Positions 8,250 through 16,085 of a stretch of DNA of 64,000 nt are shown piece by piece (position 1 is the first letter of the stretch; each line of letters opens with the position of its first letter). Where the stretch lies: contig NZ_LMMZ01000038.1 in the NCBI RefSeq assembly GCF_001422885.1, positions 209,685 through 273,684 of the forward strand, read 5' to 3'. Source of the DNA: Methylobacterium sp. Leaf104 (GTDB lineage Bacteria > Pseudomonadota > Alphaproteobacteria > Rhizobiales > Beijerinckiaceae). Below the pieces are notes generated by a model, which ran no database searches, was not told the origin of the DNA, and saw only the letters and a program-made list of their open reading frames with translations. A program made the position numbers and the translations under genes.

Positions 8250-8930
8250 ATGACCGCCCTGCCGCCCATCGCCGTCTTCGATCTCGACGGGACCCTGGCC
8301 GAGACCGCCGGCGACCTCATCGGCACCCTCAACGTGATCCTGCGTCGCGAAGGCCTCCGGACGCTGCCCCTCGAACAGGCCCGGGACATGATCGGGGCAG
8401 GGGCGAAGGCCCTGATCCAGCGCGGCTTCACCACCGCCGGCGAGCCGCTGTCGACCGAGCGCCTGGAGGCGCTGTTCTCGGACTTCATCGCCCATTACGG
8501 CGACCATCTCTGCGAGCAGTCGCACCTGTTCCCGGGCGTCGTCGAGGCCTTGGACGCCCTCCGGACCCGCGGCTTCCTCCTCGCCGTCTGCACCAACAAG
8601 TACGAGGGCCAGGCCGTGCGCCTGCTCGGCCTGCTCGGCATCGCCGATCGCTTCGCGACGATCTGCGGCCGCGAGACCTTCCCCTACTTCAAGCCCGACC
8701 CGCGCCACATCTCCCTGACGATCGCGCGCGCCGGCGGCGATCCTGACCGCGCCGTGATGGTGGGCGATTCCCGCGCCGACATCGACGCCGCCAAGGCCGC
8801 CGGCATCCCCGTGGTGGCCGTCCCCTTCGGCTACACCGACCTGCCGGTGACCGAACTCGGTCCGGATCGGGTCATCGCCCATTTCGACGAACTCGGCGCC
8901 GCCGTGGAGGCTCTGGTCCCCACCGCCTGA
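8250..8930 (+). CDS. gph: Phosphoglycolate phosphatase-like HAD hydrolase
   Basis: This is a haloacid-dehalogenase-family phosphatase that most resembles Gph, which converts 2-phosphoglycolate to glycolate during salvage of oxidative DNA damage or photorespiratory carbon. Motif I is VFDLDGTLAET with the nucleophile Asp, motif II CTNKYEGQA, motif III a Lys in FKPDP, and motif IV MVGDSRADIDAA. A helical cap (residues about 20-80) with TLPLEQARDMIGAGAKALI is typical of Gph. The 226-residue length fits. The start could be the ATG at 8250 or the GTG two codons earlier at 8244; no ribosome site decides. A strong terminator follows. Exact substrate is inferred from the subfamily. Confidence 0.85.
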   Translation: MTALPPIAVFDLDGTLAETAGDLIGTLNVILRREGLRTLPLEQARDMIGAGAKALIQRGFTTAGEPLSTERLEALFSDFIAHYGDHLCEQSHLFPGVVEALDALRTRGFLLAVCTNKYEGQAVRLLGLLGIADRFATICGRETFPYFKPDPRHISLTIARAGGDPDRAVMVGDSRADIDAAKAAGIPVVAVPFGYTDLPVTELGPDRVIAHFDELGAAVEALVPTA

Positions 8931-8953
8931 CGGGCGACGGGCCTCGCCACGAA

Positions 8954-8981
8954 AAAGGGCCGCCCCGTGGGGCGGCCCTTT
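8954..8981 (+). terminator. Bidirectional intrinsic terminator
   Basis: AAAGGGCCGCCCC pairs perfectly with GGGGCGGCCCTTT around a two-base loop. Flanking A and T tracts make it work on both strands. It lies between the convergent phosphatase gene and the DUF4142 gene and probably ends both transcripts. Confidence 0.85.
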
Positions 8982-9022
8982 CCCGTTTCCGGCGGGTGTG
9001 TCTCTGACGGGGTTGGCGCCGA

Positions 9023-9739
9023 TCAGTTGATGCGGTCGGCGAGGTTGGCCGAGTGGGCGTGCTCGCCGGCGATGTAGGGCAGCGCCTGGTTGGCGAATTC
9101 GCGACCCTGCGTGCTGTCGCCGTTGCGGGCGTAGGAGGCGTAGAGGCCGAGGGTGCGGGCGTCCGAATTGGCCTGCTGGTCGACATAGGTCCGGTCGAAG
9201 TCGCGGCCCGAGCGGGCGGACTTCAGGCGGTCGATGCGGCCCTGGCCCTCGGCGCCGATGGCGACGCGGCGGCCCGGCTCGGCGGGGCTGTTGTCCACGA
9301 GGCCGACGCCGCCGAGGACGCCGCCGACCACGCGCTGGGCGATGGTGGCCGAGATCGTCACCGGAGCGAGCACGACGCCGACCGGATTGTCGAGGCGGGT
9401 CTCGAAGGGCTGGGTGTCGGAGACGACGGTGCCGCCGGCGGTCAGCGAGGTGCCCTCGGGCAGCAGGGCCTGGGTGGTGGCCTTACGCTCGACGAGGACG
9501 TTGTGGGCGTACTGACGGACGCGCGGGTTGCGCGAGCGCTCCAGGGCGATGCGGCTCGACTCGATGCTGACGGCATCCGAGCGCAGGGCGGCGGCGCGGA
9601 AGTCGGAGGTGTCGGTCACGGCCGGCTGGTTGCCGTCGAACTGCGGGGCGACGCGGAAGGACAGGGGCTCCTGGGCCAGGGCCGGGGTGGCGAGGGCGGC
9701 GACCGACAGGCCGAGGGCGGCAAGGAGGGACTTGTTCAT
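9023..9739 (-). CDS. Secreted DUF4142-family protein
   Basis: This is a 238-residue protein with a clear Sec signal peptide: MNKSLLAALGLSVAALATPALAQE, cut after ALA-Q. The mature protein fits the DUF4142 (ferritin-like helical) pattern: a first conserved helix region with ASDAVSIESSRIALERS-like spacing and RVRQYAHNVLVERKATTQAL, then a C-terminal block FDRTYVDQQANSDARTLGLY and HSANLADRI. Members are periplasmic proteins, common in rhizobia, of unknown role. A roughly 60-residue Gly/Val-rich insertion (VVGGVLGGVGLVD) in the middle is unusual and could be membrane-associating. It is transcribed alone, with the shared terminator downstream. Confidence 0.85.
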   Translation of the reverse strand: MNKSLLAALGLSVAALATPALAQEPLSFRVAPQFDGNQPAVTDTSDFRAAALRSDAVSIESSRIALERSRNPRVRQYAHNVLVERKATTQALLPEGTSLTAGGTVVSDTQPFETRLDNPVGVVLAPVTISATIAQRVVGGVLGGVGLVDNSPAEPGRRVAIGAEGQGRIDRLKSARSGRDFDRTYVDQQANSDARTLGLYASYARNGDSTQGREFANQALPYIAGEHAHSANLADRIN

Positions 9740-9976
9740 GGCGAGATCTCTTTCCGGGGCGCCTGAGCGGCGCCGTTCTCGAGGTTCGTTTGCGGTGCGG
9801 CAACACGTGGCCCGGCAGGGCGTTCCACCCTGCGTCGCATTGGAGCGTTGCGTTTCGGGGGGTGTTATTCCGCGCGACCGACTCCACGGCCGGTCCGCGG
9901 CCCGCGGCGCAGCCGGTCCGAAAATCGGGTGTCACATCCGCCAGCGGGCCTTGTCCCGCGCCTTCCGAGAGGCCCT

Positions 9977-10627
9977 ATGATCGAACCCCAGCCGCTCTTC
10001 GACGACCTCACCCGCTTCCACCTCGCCCGTGAGATCGAGCGCTGGGGCTGGTCGATCGGAGCACATACCTACGGAGCGCCGCGCGTGCTGGAGGCAGGCC
10101 TCGCCGGCCTGACCATCGGGCGCTTCTGCTCCATCGGGCCGAGGGTCACGATCACGCTGGGTAATCACCGCACCGATCTCGTGACCACTTATCCGTTCCG
10201 GGCCATCGCCGGCCTCGTCGGAGGCGGGCCGTGGGCGCCGGCCCTGGGGTCGGGACCGGATCACGACAGCCGCGGCGATGTGGTGATCGGCGACGAGGTC
10301 TGGCTCGGGGCGAACTCCACAATTCTCTCGGGCGTCACCGTCGGCACCGGCGCGGTCATCGGGGCGGGCGCGGTGGTGCGGTGCGACGTACCGCCCTACG
10401 CGATCGTGACCGGCAACCCGGCCACGGTGGTCCGCCTCCGCTTCGACGAAACGACCATCGCGCGGCTGCTGCGCACGAACTGGTGGGCCTGGCCCGACGC
10501 GCGGATCGCCGCTTACCTACCCCTGATCCTCGGCAGCGACATCGCCGCCTTCCTCGACCGGGCCGAGGCGGAGTCGGCCTTCGATGCAGTTGCCATCCCG
10601 TCTGACTTATCACCCGAGGCACGATGA
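9977..10627 (+). CDS. Hexapeptide-repeat (XAT/CatB-like) acetyltransferase
   Basis: This is a 216-residue left-handed beta-helix acyltransferase of the xenobiotic/antibiotic acetyltransferase (VatD/CatB) type. Hexapeptide repeats are visible in LTIGRFCSIGPRVTITLGNH and in the later block VVIGDEVWLGANSTILSGVT, ending VPPYAIVTGNPATVVRLRF. The NHRTD stretch contains the histidine position used for catalysis in this family. The long loop FRAIAGLVGGGPWAPALG between helix coils is the usual place for substrate specificity. Members acetylate streptogramins, chloramphenicol or sugars; the substrate here is unknown. The ATG at 9977 has GAGAGG four bases upstream. Its stop codon overlaps the ATG of a tiny ORF. 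Confidence 0.85.
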   Translation: MIEPQPLFDDLTRFHLAREIERWGWSIGAHTYGAPRVLEAGLAGLTIGRFCSIGPRVTITLGNHRTDLVTTYPFRAIAGLVGGGPWAPALGSGPDHDSRGDVVIGDEVWLGANSTILSGVTVGTGAVIGAGAVVRCDVPPYAIVTGNPATVVRLRFDETTIARLLRTNWWAWPDARIAAYLPLILGSDIAAFLDRAEAESAFDAVAIPSDLSPEAR

Positions 10628-10701
10628 TCATGCTCGCCATGGCCATGCTCTGGCTCAAGGGACTTCGCGAAGGCGCCGTCGTTCGCAAAATTTCTGGCTA
10701 A
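10624..10701 (+). CDS. Possible 25-residue hydrophobic peptide, start overlaps upstream stop
   Basis: An ATG at 10624 overlaps the acetyltransferase stop (ATGA), a classic coupling arrangement. It reads MIMLAMAMLWLKGLREGAV, then six more residues to TAA at 10699-10701. The first half is hydrophobic enough to insert in a membrane. It may be a real micropeptide, but a chance ORF is as likely. Confidence 0.25.
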   Translation: MIMLAMAMLWLKGLREGAVVRKISG

Positions 10702-10825
10702 CGACGACGCCGGGTCGGGGTAGGGATTATTTCTTGAGCTTTTCCGGCTTTTAGGGTGGGATTATAGGCTCATAATTGAGGATTCGACGAAGTCGCACCG
10801 AAGTCTCCTTCAAGTTGGATCAGAT

Positions 10826-11221
10826 TTGGATGCTATCGTTTGTCGCGTCGCAATCCAGAAGCTTCTACTGCTGCTGAAGTTTGACCCAAATCAACCTCGG
10901 GCTCCCGCAGGAGCCACGGGTCGCGGACAATGGGTCACGGGAGTTGGTGCTGGATCAGAAGCTGGCAGCTTGAATGAAATTCCTGTCGCTACGCGCCGCT
11001 ATGCTCAGCTTTCCGAACGTCCGCAAGAATTTTGCGATGATCAATACAAACGAGACGCGTTTCATTGTAGAATGGTACAGATAAAAATAACAATATTCGC
11101 CCCCGAGACCGACGATATCTCGTGGATTTGCAGATACAGAATTGATTGGCCCTCGGGTATCAGGTCAAGTTTCGGTGTCGGTTTCGATGCCGTGCAGGTT
11201 CTCCACTTAACGTTGCAATAG
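10826..11221 (+). pseudogene. Degenerate ORF with FDPNQPRAPAG..GQW motif
   Basis: A 131-codon ORF opens with a TTG and no ribosome site, in DNA of lower GC than its neighbours. It holds KFDPNQPRAPAG followed by GRGQWV, the DPxxPRxPAGxxxGGQW motif that I know from phage-related and toxin-like proteins of rhizobia. It also has CDDQYKRDAFHCRMV, which resembles a Cys-rich C-terminal motif of such proteins. After HCRMV the sequence loses the family pattern and becomes AT-rich. I read this as a truncated remnant of a mobile or toxin-type gene. Nothing else convincing lies in 10702-11384: no promoter, no terminator, and only a spurious minus-strand ORF. Confidence 0.4.
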
Positions 11222-11384
11222 ATTGGCATCGACATTTACATGAGTGAATACCATTCAAGTGGTCGCCTCTTCTGGGGTGAGAAAGGTGCGGGTTATGGAT
11301 TTCCCGTCCCCAGGAACGGGCGGAGTTTCCTGATCGGCGACGATCTGACTTTCGAAGGTTGAGTGCGCACCGCACCAGCACGCT

Positions 11385-14300
11385 TCAATGCGCCTCCTCC
11401 CAGTTCAGGGCGGCGCGGGCCTCGACCACCAGCGGCACCTTCAGGGTCAGGGCGGGGGCGGGGGCGTCGACCATGATGCGGGTGATCACCGGCAGGGCCT
11501 TCGCCACCTCGTCCTCGGGCGCCTCGAACACGAGCTCGTCGTGCACCTGCAGGAGCATGCGCACGTTGAGGCGCTCGGCCCGCAGCGCTTCCTCTATGCG
11601 GATCATCGCCCGGCGGATGATGTCGGCGGCCGAGCCCTGGATCGGGGCGTTGATGGCCTGGCGCTCGACGCTCGCGCGCTCGTTCGGGTTGTTCGAGCGG
11701 ATCTGCGGATAATGGCAGACCCGGCCGAACAGGGTGGTGACGTAGCCGAGGTCCCGGCAGCGGCGCTTGGTGTCGTCGATATAGGCGCGGATGCCGGGGA
11801 AGCGCTCGAAATACTGCTTGATGAAGGCGGAGGCCTCCTCGCGGCCGATGCCGAGGCGATCGGCGAGGCCGAAGGCCGAGATGCCGTAGATGATGCCGAA
11901 GTTGATGGTCTTGGCCCGCCGGCGCAGGTCCGGCGTCATCTCGGCGAGCGGCACGCCGAACATCGCGCTGGCGGTGGCCGCGTGGATGTCGATGCCGTCC
12001 GCGAAGGCCTGGCGCAACTGCGGGATGTCGGCGATGTGCGCCAGCAGGCGCAGCTCGATCTGGCTGTAATCGGCCGAGATCAGGCGGTTGCCCTCGGCCG
12101 CCACGAAGGCGCGGCGGATGCGGCGGCCTTCCTCCGTGCGGATCGGGATGTTCTGGAGGTTCGGCTCGGAGGAGGAGAGCCGGCCGGTGGTGGTGGCGGC
12201 CAGGGAGAACGAGGTGTGGACCCGGTCGGTCTCGCGGTCGGCATGCTGCTGCAGCGAATCCGTGTAGGTGGATTTCAGCTTGGCGAGCTGGCGCCATTCG
12301 AGGATCTTCTTCGGCAGCGGGTGCCCGGCCTGGGCCAGCTCCTCCAGCAGGGTCGCGGGCGTCGCCCACTGGCCCGAGGGCGTCTTCTTGGCGCCGGGCA
12401 GGCCCATCTTGCCGAACAGGATGTCGCCGATCTGCTTCGGGGACGAGACCTGGAATTTTTCGCCCGCATCCTCCTGGATCTCTTCTTCCAGGCGCACCAG
12501 GATCTGCGAGAAGTCGCCCGAGAGCCGGCTCAGCATGTTGCGGTCGACGCGGATGCCCGCCGCCTCCATGCGCGCGACGACCGGGACCAGCGGGCGCTCC
12601 AGAGTCTCGTAGACCGCGACGCGATGCTCGGCCACTAGGCGCGGCTTCATCATCCGCCACAGGCGCAGAGTCACGTCTGCATCCTCGGCCGCGTAGGCGG
12701 TGGCCTTGTCCAGGGCCACCCGGTCGAAGGTGATCTTGGCCCGACCCGTGCCGGCGACATCCGAGAAGGTGATGGGCTGGTGGCCGAGATGGCGGCGGGC
12801 GAGCTCGTCCATGCCGTGTCCGCCCTTGCCGGCATCGAGCACGTAGGAGATCAGCATGGTGTCGTCGAAGGGCGCCACGCGGATGCCGGACCGCGACAGC
12901 ACGGCGAGGTCGTATTTCAGGTTCTGCCCGACCTTGAGCACCCCCGGATTCTCCAGGAGCGGCTTCAGGCGCGCGATGACCACCTTCGCGTCGAGCTGGC
13001 CGGCTGCCGGCTGGAACGCGTCCGTCGCCGCCTTGGCATCGCCGAACAGGTCGCCGTCGGCACCCTTCACGGGCTCGACATGCCTGAGGGGGATGTAGGC
13101 CGCCCGGCCCGGCGCCACGCAGAGGGAGACGCCGACGAGGTTGGCGGTGTTGGCATCGAGCGAATCCGTCTCGGTGTCGACCGCGATCACGCCGGCCTCC
13201 TCGGCCTCGGCGATCCAGGCGTCGAGCTGCTCCACCGACCCGATCGTCTCGTAGGCGGCCGTGTCGAAGGGCTTGACCGATTCCGCCGCCCGCGCCGCCA
13301 CGAGGCCGGCGGGCGTCGGCTCCGAGGGGCCGCGGGGCTTGGGCGCGACGTCGGTCAGGCCGAGATCGGCGAAGGGGTCGACCTCGCCGTTCGGGGCGCC
13401 GGACGCGGTCTCGGGATCGACGGGCACGGGATCCCCATGCGCGTCGGGAAAGAACGGCGCGTCGGGCGCGGGCTCGCGGTTCGGCAACAGCGCCGGGTCG
13501 GGCTGCACTGCCTCCGGGTCGACGTGGAGCATCTGGGCGATGCGCCGGGTCAGCGTGTTGAACTCCATCGCCTTGAGGAAGCCGACGAGCTTCTGGGGGT
13601 CGGGCTTGGGCAGGCGCAGGTCGTCCAGCGGGATCGGAACCGGCACGTTCTCCTCCAGCGCCACGAGCCTTCGCGAGAGCCGGGCCTGGTCGATGCTGGC
13701 GAGCAGGGTCTCGCGGCGCTTGGGCTGCTTGATCTCGGCGGCCCGCTCCAGCAGGGCGTCGAGGCTGCCGTATTCCTTGATCAGGGCCGCGGCGGTCTTC
13801 AAGCCGATGCCGGGCACGCCCGGCACGTTGTCCGAGGTGTCGCCGATGAGCGCCAGGGCGTCGCCGATCTGCTCGGGGGTCAGGCCCTCCCACTTGGCGA
13901 TGATCGCCTCGCGGTCGAGGTTGCGCTCCGGCCGGTAGCCGGGCTTGCCCTTGGCGCCGGATTCGAAGTCGTAGAACCGCACCAGGGGTCCGACGAGCTG
14001 CATCAGGTCCTTGTCGGAGGAGACGATGATGACGCCGGCTCCCCGCGCCTCGGCCTGGCGCGAATAGGTGGCGATGAGGTCGTCGGCCTCGTAGCGGATC
14101 AGCTCGATCGGCTGCAGGCCGAAGGCCCGCACGGCGTCGCGCATCAATGGCATCTGCCGCTTGAGGTCGTCCGGCGCGTCGGGCCGGTGGCCCTTGTAGT
14201 CGGGAAACAGCTCCTTGCGGAACGAGCCCTCCGACTTGTCGAACACGATGGCCAGGTGCGTCGGCATCACGCCGGCCGCCCCCTCCTGCACGAACTGGGC

Positions 14301-14483
14301 GATCTTGGTGCAGAACAGCCGCACCGCCCCGGTGGGCAGGCCGTCCGAGGGCCGGGTGTTGTACTTCTGGTCCTGGTTGATCGACTGGAAGTAGGCCCGG
14401 AAGATGAACGACGAGCCGTCGACCAGGATGATCTGATCGCCGGGGCCGACGGGCTTCTGCTCGGAGATCGTCTCGGCGGTCAT
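11385..14483 (-). CDS. polA: DNA polymerase I
   Basis: This is a full three-domain Pol I of 1032 residues, longer than the 928 of E. coli. The 5'-nuclease domain spans about residues 18-310 (VDGSSFIFRAYF, FDKSEGSFRKELFPDYKGHR, GDTSDNVPGVPGIG). A Pro/Ala-rich linker of some 90 residues (320-405) explains the extra length. The 3'-5' exonuclease keeps motif I AVDTETDSLD at 434-443, so proofreading is probably active. The polymerase part has motif A SADYSQIELRLLAH near residue 800, motif B RRRAKTINFGIIYG and motif C LLQVHDELVFE near 980. Pol I fills gaps in excision repair and removes Okazaki primers. It appears to be a single-gene unit. Confidence 0.97.
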   Translation of the reverse strand: MTAETISEQKPVGPGDQIILVDGSSFIFRAYFQSINQDQKYNTRPSDGLPTGAVRLFCTKIAQFVQEGAAGVMPTHLAIVFDKSEGSFRKELFPDYKGHRPDAPDDLKRQMPLMRDAVRAFGLQPIELIRYEADDLIATYSRQAEARGAGVIIVSSDKDLMQLVGPLVRFYDFESGAKGKPGYRPERNLDREAIIAKWEGLTPEQIGDALALIGDTSDNVPGVPGIGLKTAAALIKEYGSLDALLERAAEIKQPKRRETLLASIDQARLSRRLVALEENVPVPIPLDDLRLPKPDPQKLVGFLKAMEFNTLTRRIAQMLHVDPEAVQPDPALLPNREPAPDAPFFPDAHGDPVPVDPETASGAPNGEVDPFADLGLTDVAPKPRGPSEPTPAGLVAARAAESVKPFDTAAYETIGSVEQLDAWIAEAEEAGVIAVDTETDSLDANTANLVGVSLCVAPGRAAYIPLRHVEPVKGADGDLFGDAKAATDAFQPAAGQLDAKVVIARLKPLLENPGVLKVGQNLKYDLAVLSRSGIRVAPFDDTMLISYVLDAGKGGHGMDELARRHLGHQPITFSDVAGTGRAKITFDRVALDKATAYAAEDADVTLRLWRMMKPRLVAEHRVAVYETLERPLVPVVARMEAAGIRVDRNMLSRLSGDFSQILVRLEEEIQEDAGEKFQVSSPKQIGDILFGKMGLPGAKKTPSGQWATPATLLEELAQAGHPLPKKILEWRQLAKLKSTYTDSLQQHADRETDRVHTSFSLAATTTGRLSSSEPNLQNIPIRTEEGRRIRRAFVAAEGNRLISADYSQIELRLLAHIADIPQLRQAFADGIDIHAATASAMFGVPLAEMTPDLRRRAKTINFGIIYGISAFGLADRLGIGREEASAFIKQYFERFPGIRAYIDDTKRRCRDLGYVTTLFGRVCHYPQIRSNNPNERASVERQAINAPIQGSAADIIRRAMIRIEEALRAERLNVRMLLQVHDELVFEAPEDEVAKALPVITRIMVDAPAPALTLKVPLVVEARAALNWEEAH

Positions 14484-14582
14484 GCGGAGGTCACGGATCC
14501 TTGGGAAAGGGGCTTCTGTCTAAAGCGACCCTCTGAGAAGCGCTACGCCTGTTAAGGGCGTGAGCGGTCTCTCCCGGGCGCT

Positions 14583-15740
14583 TCAGGTCGCAGCCCCTAC
14601 CGTATCGGCCATCCGGGCGTCGCGGGTGCCCAGGGGCTGCTCCGGCCCGCGCGTCGTGTCGGCCTCGGTCTGGTGCTCCATCTCGGCGTTGATCTCGGCG
14701 CCGATGAGCACGATCGTGGTCGAGATCCAGATCCAGGTCATGAAGCCGATCACGGCGCCCAGCGAGCCGTAGGTCTCGTTGTACTTGCCGAAATTGGAGA
14801 CGTACCAGGAGAAGCCCAGCGAGGTGGCGAGCCAGGCCACGGCCGCGATCGCGCTGCCCCAGGTCACCCAGCGCCAGCGCGGCGCATCGCGGCTCGGGCC
14901 GTAGCGGTAGAGCAGGGCGAGGCCGCCGAGCACGGCCAGGAGCAGCACCGGCCAGCGCAGTAGGGCGATGTACCAGGCCTCGGCGCTCAGGCCCACGATG
15001 GCGATGGCCGCCGGCACCACCACGATGCCGACCAGCGCCAGGATGATGAACAGGAGTGCGCCGGCCGTGAAGGCGAGCGAGCGCAGGTTGAGCCAGAGGA
15101 AGCTGCGCGTCTCGCGCTCCTCGTAGACGATGTTGAGGGCCGAGAAGACCGCCTTCATGCCCCCGTTGGCGCTCCACAGCGACAGGACGATGCCGGTGAA
15201 GAAGGTCAGGCCCAGGGTGGTGTCGCCCTTGGCGGCGATGCGCTTGACCTGCTCGCCGATGATCTCGAGGGCCCCGGAGGGAACGACTCCCTGCAGGCTC
15301 TGCAGGTGCTCGTTGATGGTGGCCACATCCGCCACGAGCCCGTAGCACGAGACCAGGGCCGCGATGGCCGGGAAGATCGCCAGGAGCACGTAGAAGGTCA
15401 CCCCGGCGGCGACCGAGACGATGTTGTTCTCCGAGACGTCGTGGAACACCCGCAGGCCGATGTCCTTCCAGCCCTTGGCCGGGATCTCGGACGGCGTGCG
15501 CGCCTTGCGGCCGCGCTCGGGCTCGCTGTCGGCCACCCGGCGGGCCTCGGGACCGGCATGGGACGGGGAGGGCCGGCGGGTCGGATCCCTCGGCATCGCC
15601 CGGGCCGGCGACGATCCGCCCGTCCGGCGCGGGAGCGCGACGAAGCCGAGGAGCGCGGTGGCGAGGGCGACGGTCCAGAGGGTGGAATTCCTGGTCTCGG
15701 CGGGGTCTCGTGCGGCCGAACGCTCGTTCTGTGTTGTCAT
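14583..15740 (-). CDS. YihY/UPF0761 family integral membrane protein
   Basis: This is a 385-residue inner-membrane protein of the YihY family, once misnamed RNase BN. The family core starts around residue 90 with GWKDIGLRVFHDVSENNIVSVAAGVTFYVLLAIFPAIAAL and contains six predicted hydrophobic segments, including SLAFTAGALLFIILALVGIVV and VIGFMTWIWISTTIVLIGAEI. The EINAEMEHQT end of the last helix is highly typical. The first 90 residues are a basic, Pro/Arg-rich cytoplasmic extension not needed for the fold. Function of the family is not settled; a role in envelope or export has been suggested. It is divergent from the K+ efflux gene. Confidence 0.88.
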   Translation of the reverse strand: MTTQNERSAARDPAETRNSTLWTVALATALLGFVALPRRTGGSSPARAMPRDPTRRPSPSHAGPEARRVADSEPERGRKARTPSEIPAKGWKDIGLRVFHDVSENNIVSVAAGVTFYVLLAIFPAIAALVSCYGLVADVATINEHLQSLQGVVPSGALEIIGEQVKRIAAKGDTTLGLTFFTGIVLSLWSANGGMKAVFSALNIVYEERETRSFLWLNLRSLAFTAGALLFIILALVGIVVVPAAIAIVGLSAEAWYIALLRWPVLLLAVLGGLALLYRYGPSRDAPRWRWVTWGSAIAAVAWLATSLGFSWYVSNFGKYNETYGSLGAVIGFMTWIWISTTIVLIGAEINAEMEHQTEADTTRGPEQPLGTRDARMADTVGAAT

Positions 15741-16085
15741 CGATCGTCCGTTCCGCCGCAGGAATCGTCATCGCGAGGTGACGCCGGGACGTGACGCCGG
15801 TATGTCTCGACGCACCAAGCGTTCCTTCAGCAACACGGCCCGGCGGCAAAGTGTTTCCTGGCCGCTCACGGAAAAGCGAGCGGACGGGCTGCGCCGGGGC
15901 CGGCGAACTTATTCCGCGAAACTCCGGTCCGCCTGCCGACGTTGTGCGTCGCGGCACGTGGAGCGATCCGGGACGCGGAATTCCGGGCGCATCGTGGACG
16001 TGAGGGCCGATCGCGACTTGCCCCCGCGGGCGTCACGCGGCACGGCCCTGAGAGCCCTTCCCCTCGACCCGGAGATCTCCGACCC
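15741..16085. other. Divergent intergenic region yihY-like / K+ efflux gene
   Basis: This stretch of 345 bases separates two divergent membrane-protein genes. It contains open frames on both strands but none with a start signal or recognisable protein. No palindrome or terminator stands out. GGAG at 16071-16074 is the likely ribosome site of the plus-strand gene. Confidence 0.35.

Noticed and set aside
11160..11381. Minus-strand frame of 73 codons downstream of polA
   Set aside because: Ser/Arg/Cys-biased sequence with no start signal or motif, in a stretch that looks non-coding.
12780..14555. Plus-strand open frame of 591 codons opposite polA
   Set aside because: Shadow of polA; no start signal and no protein-like hydrophobic pattern.
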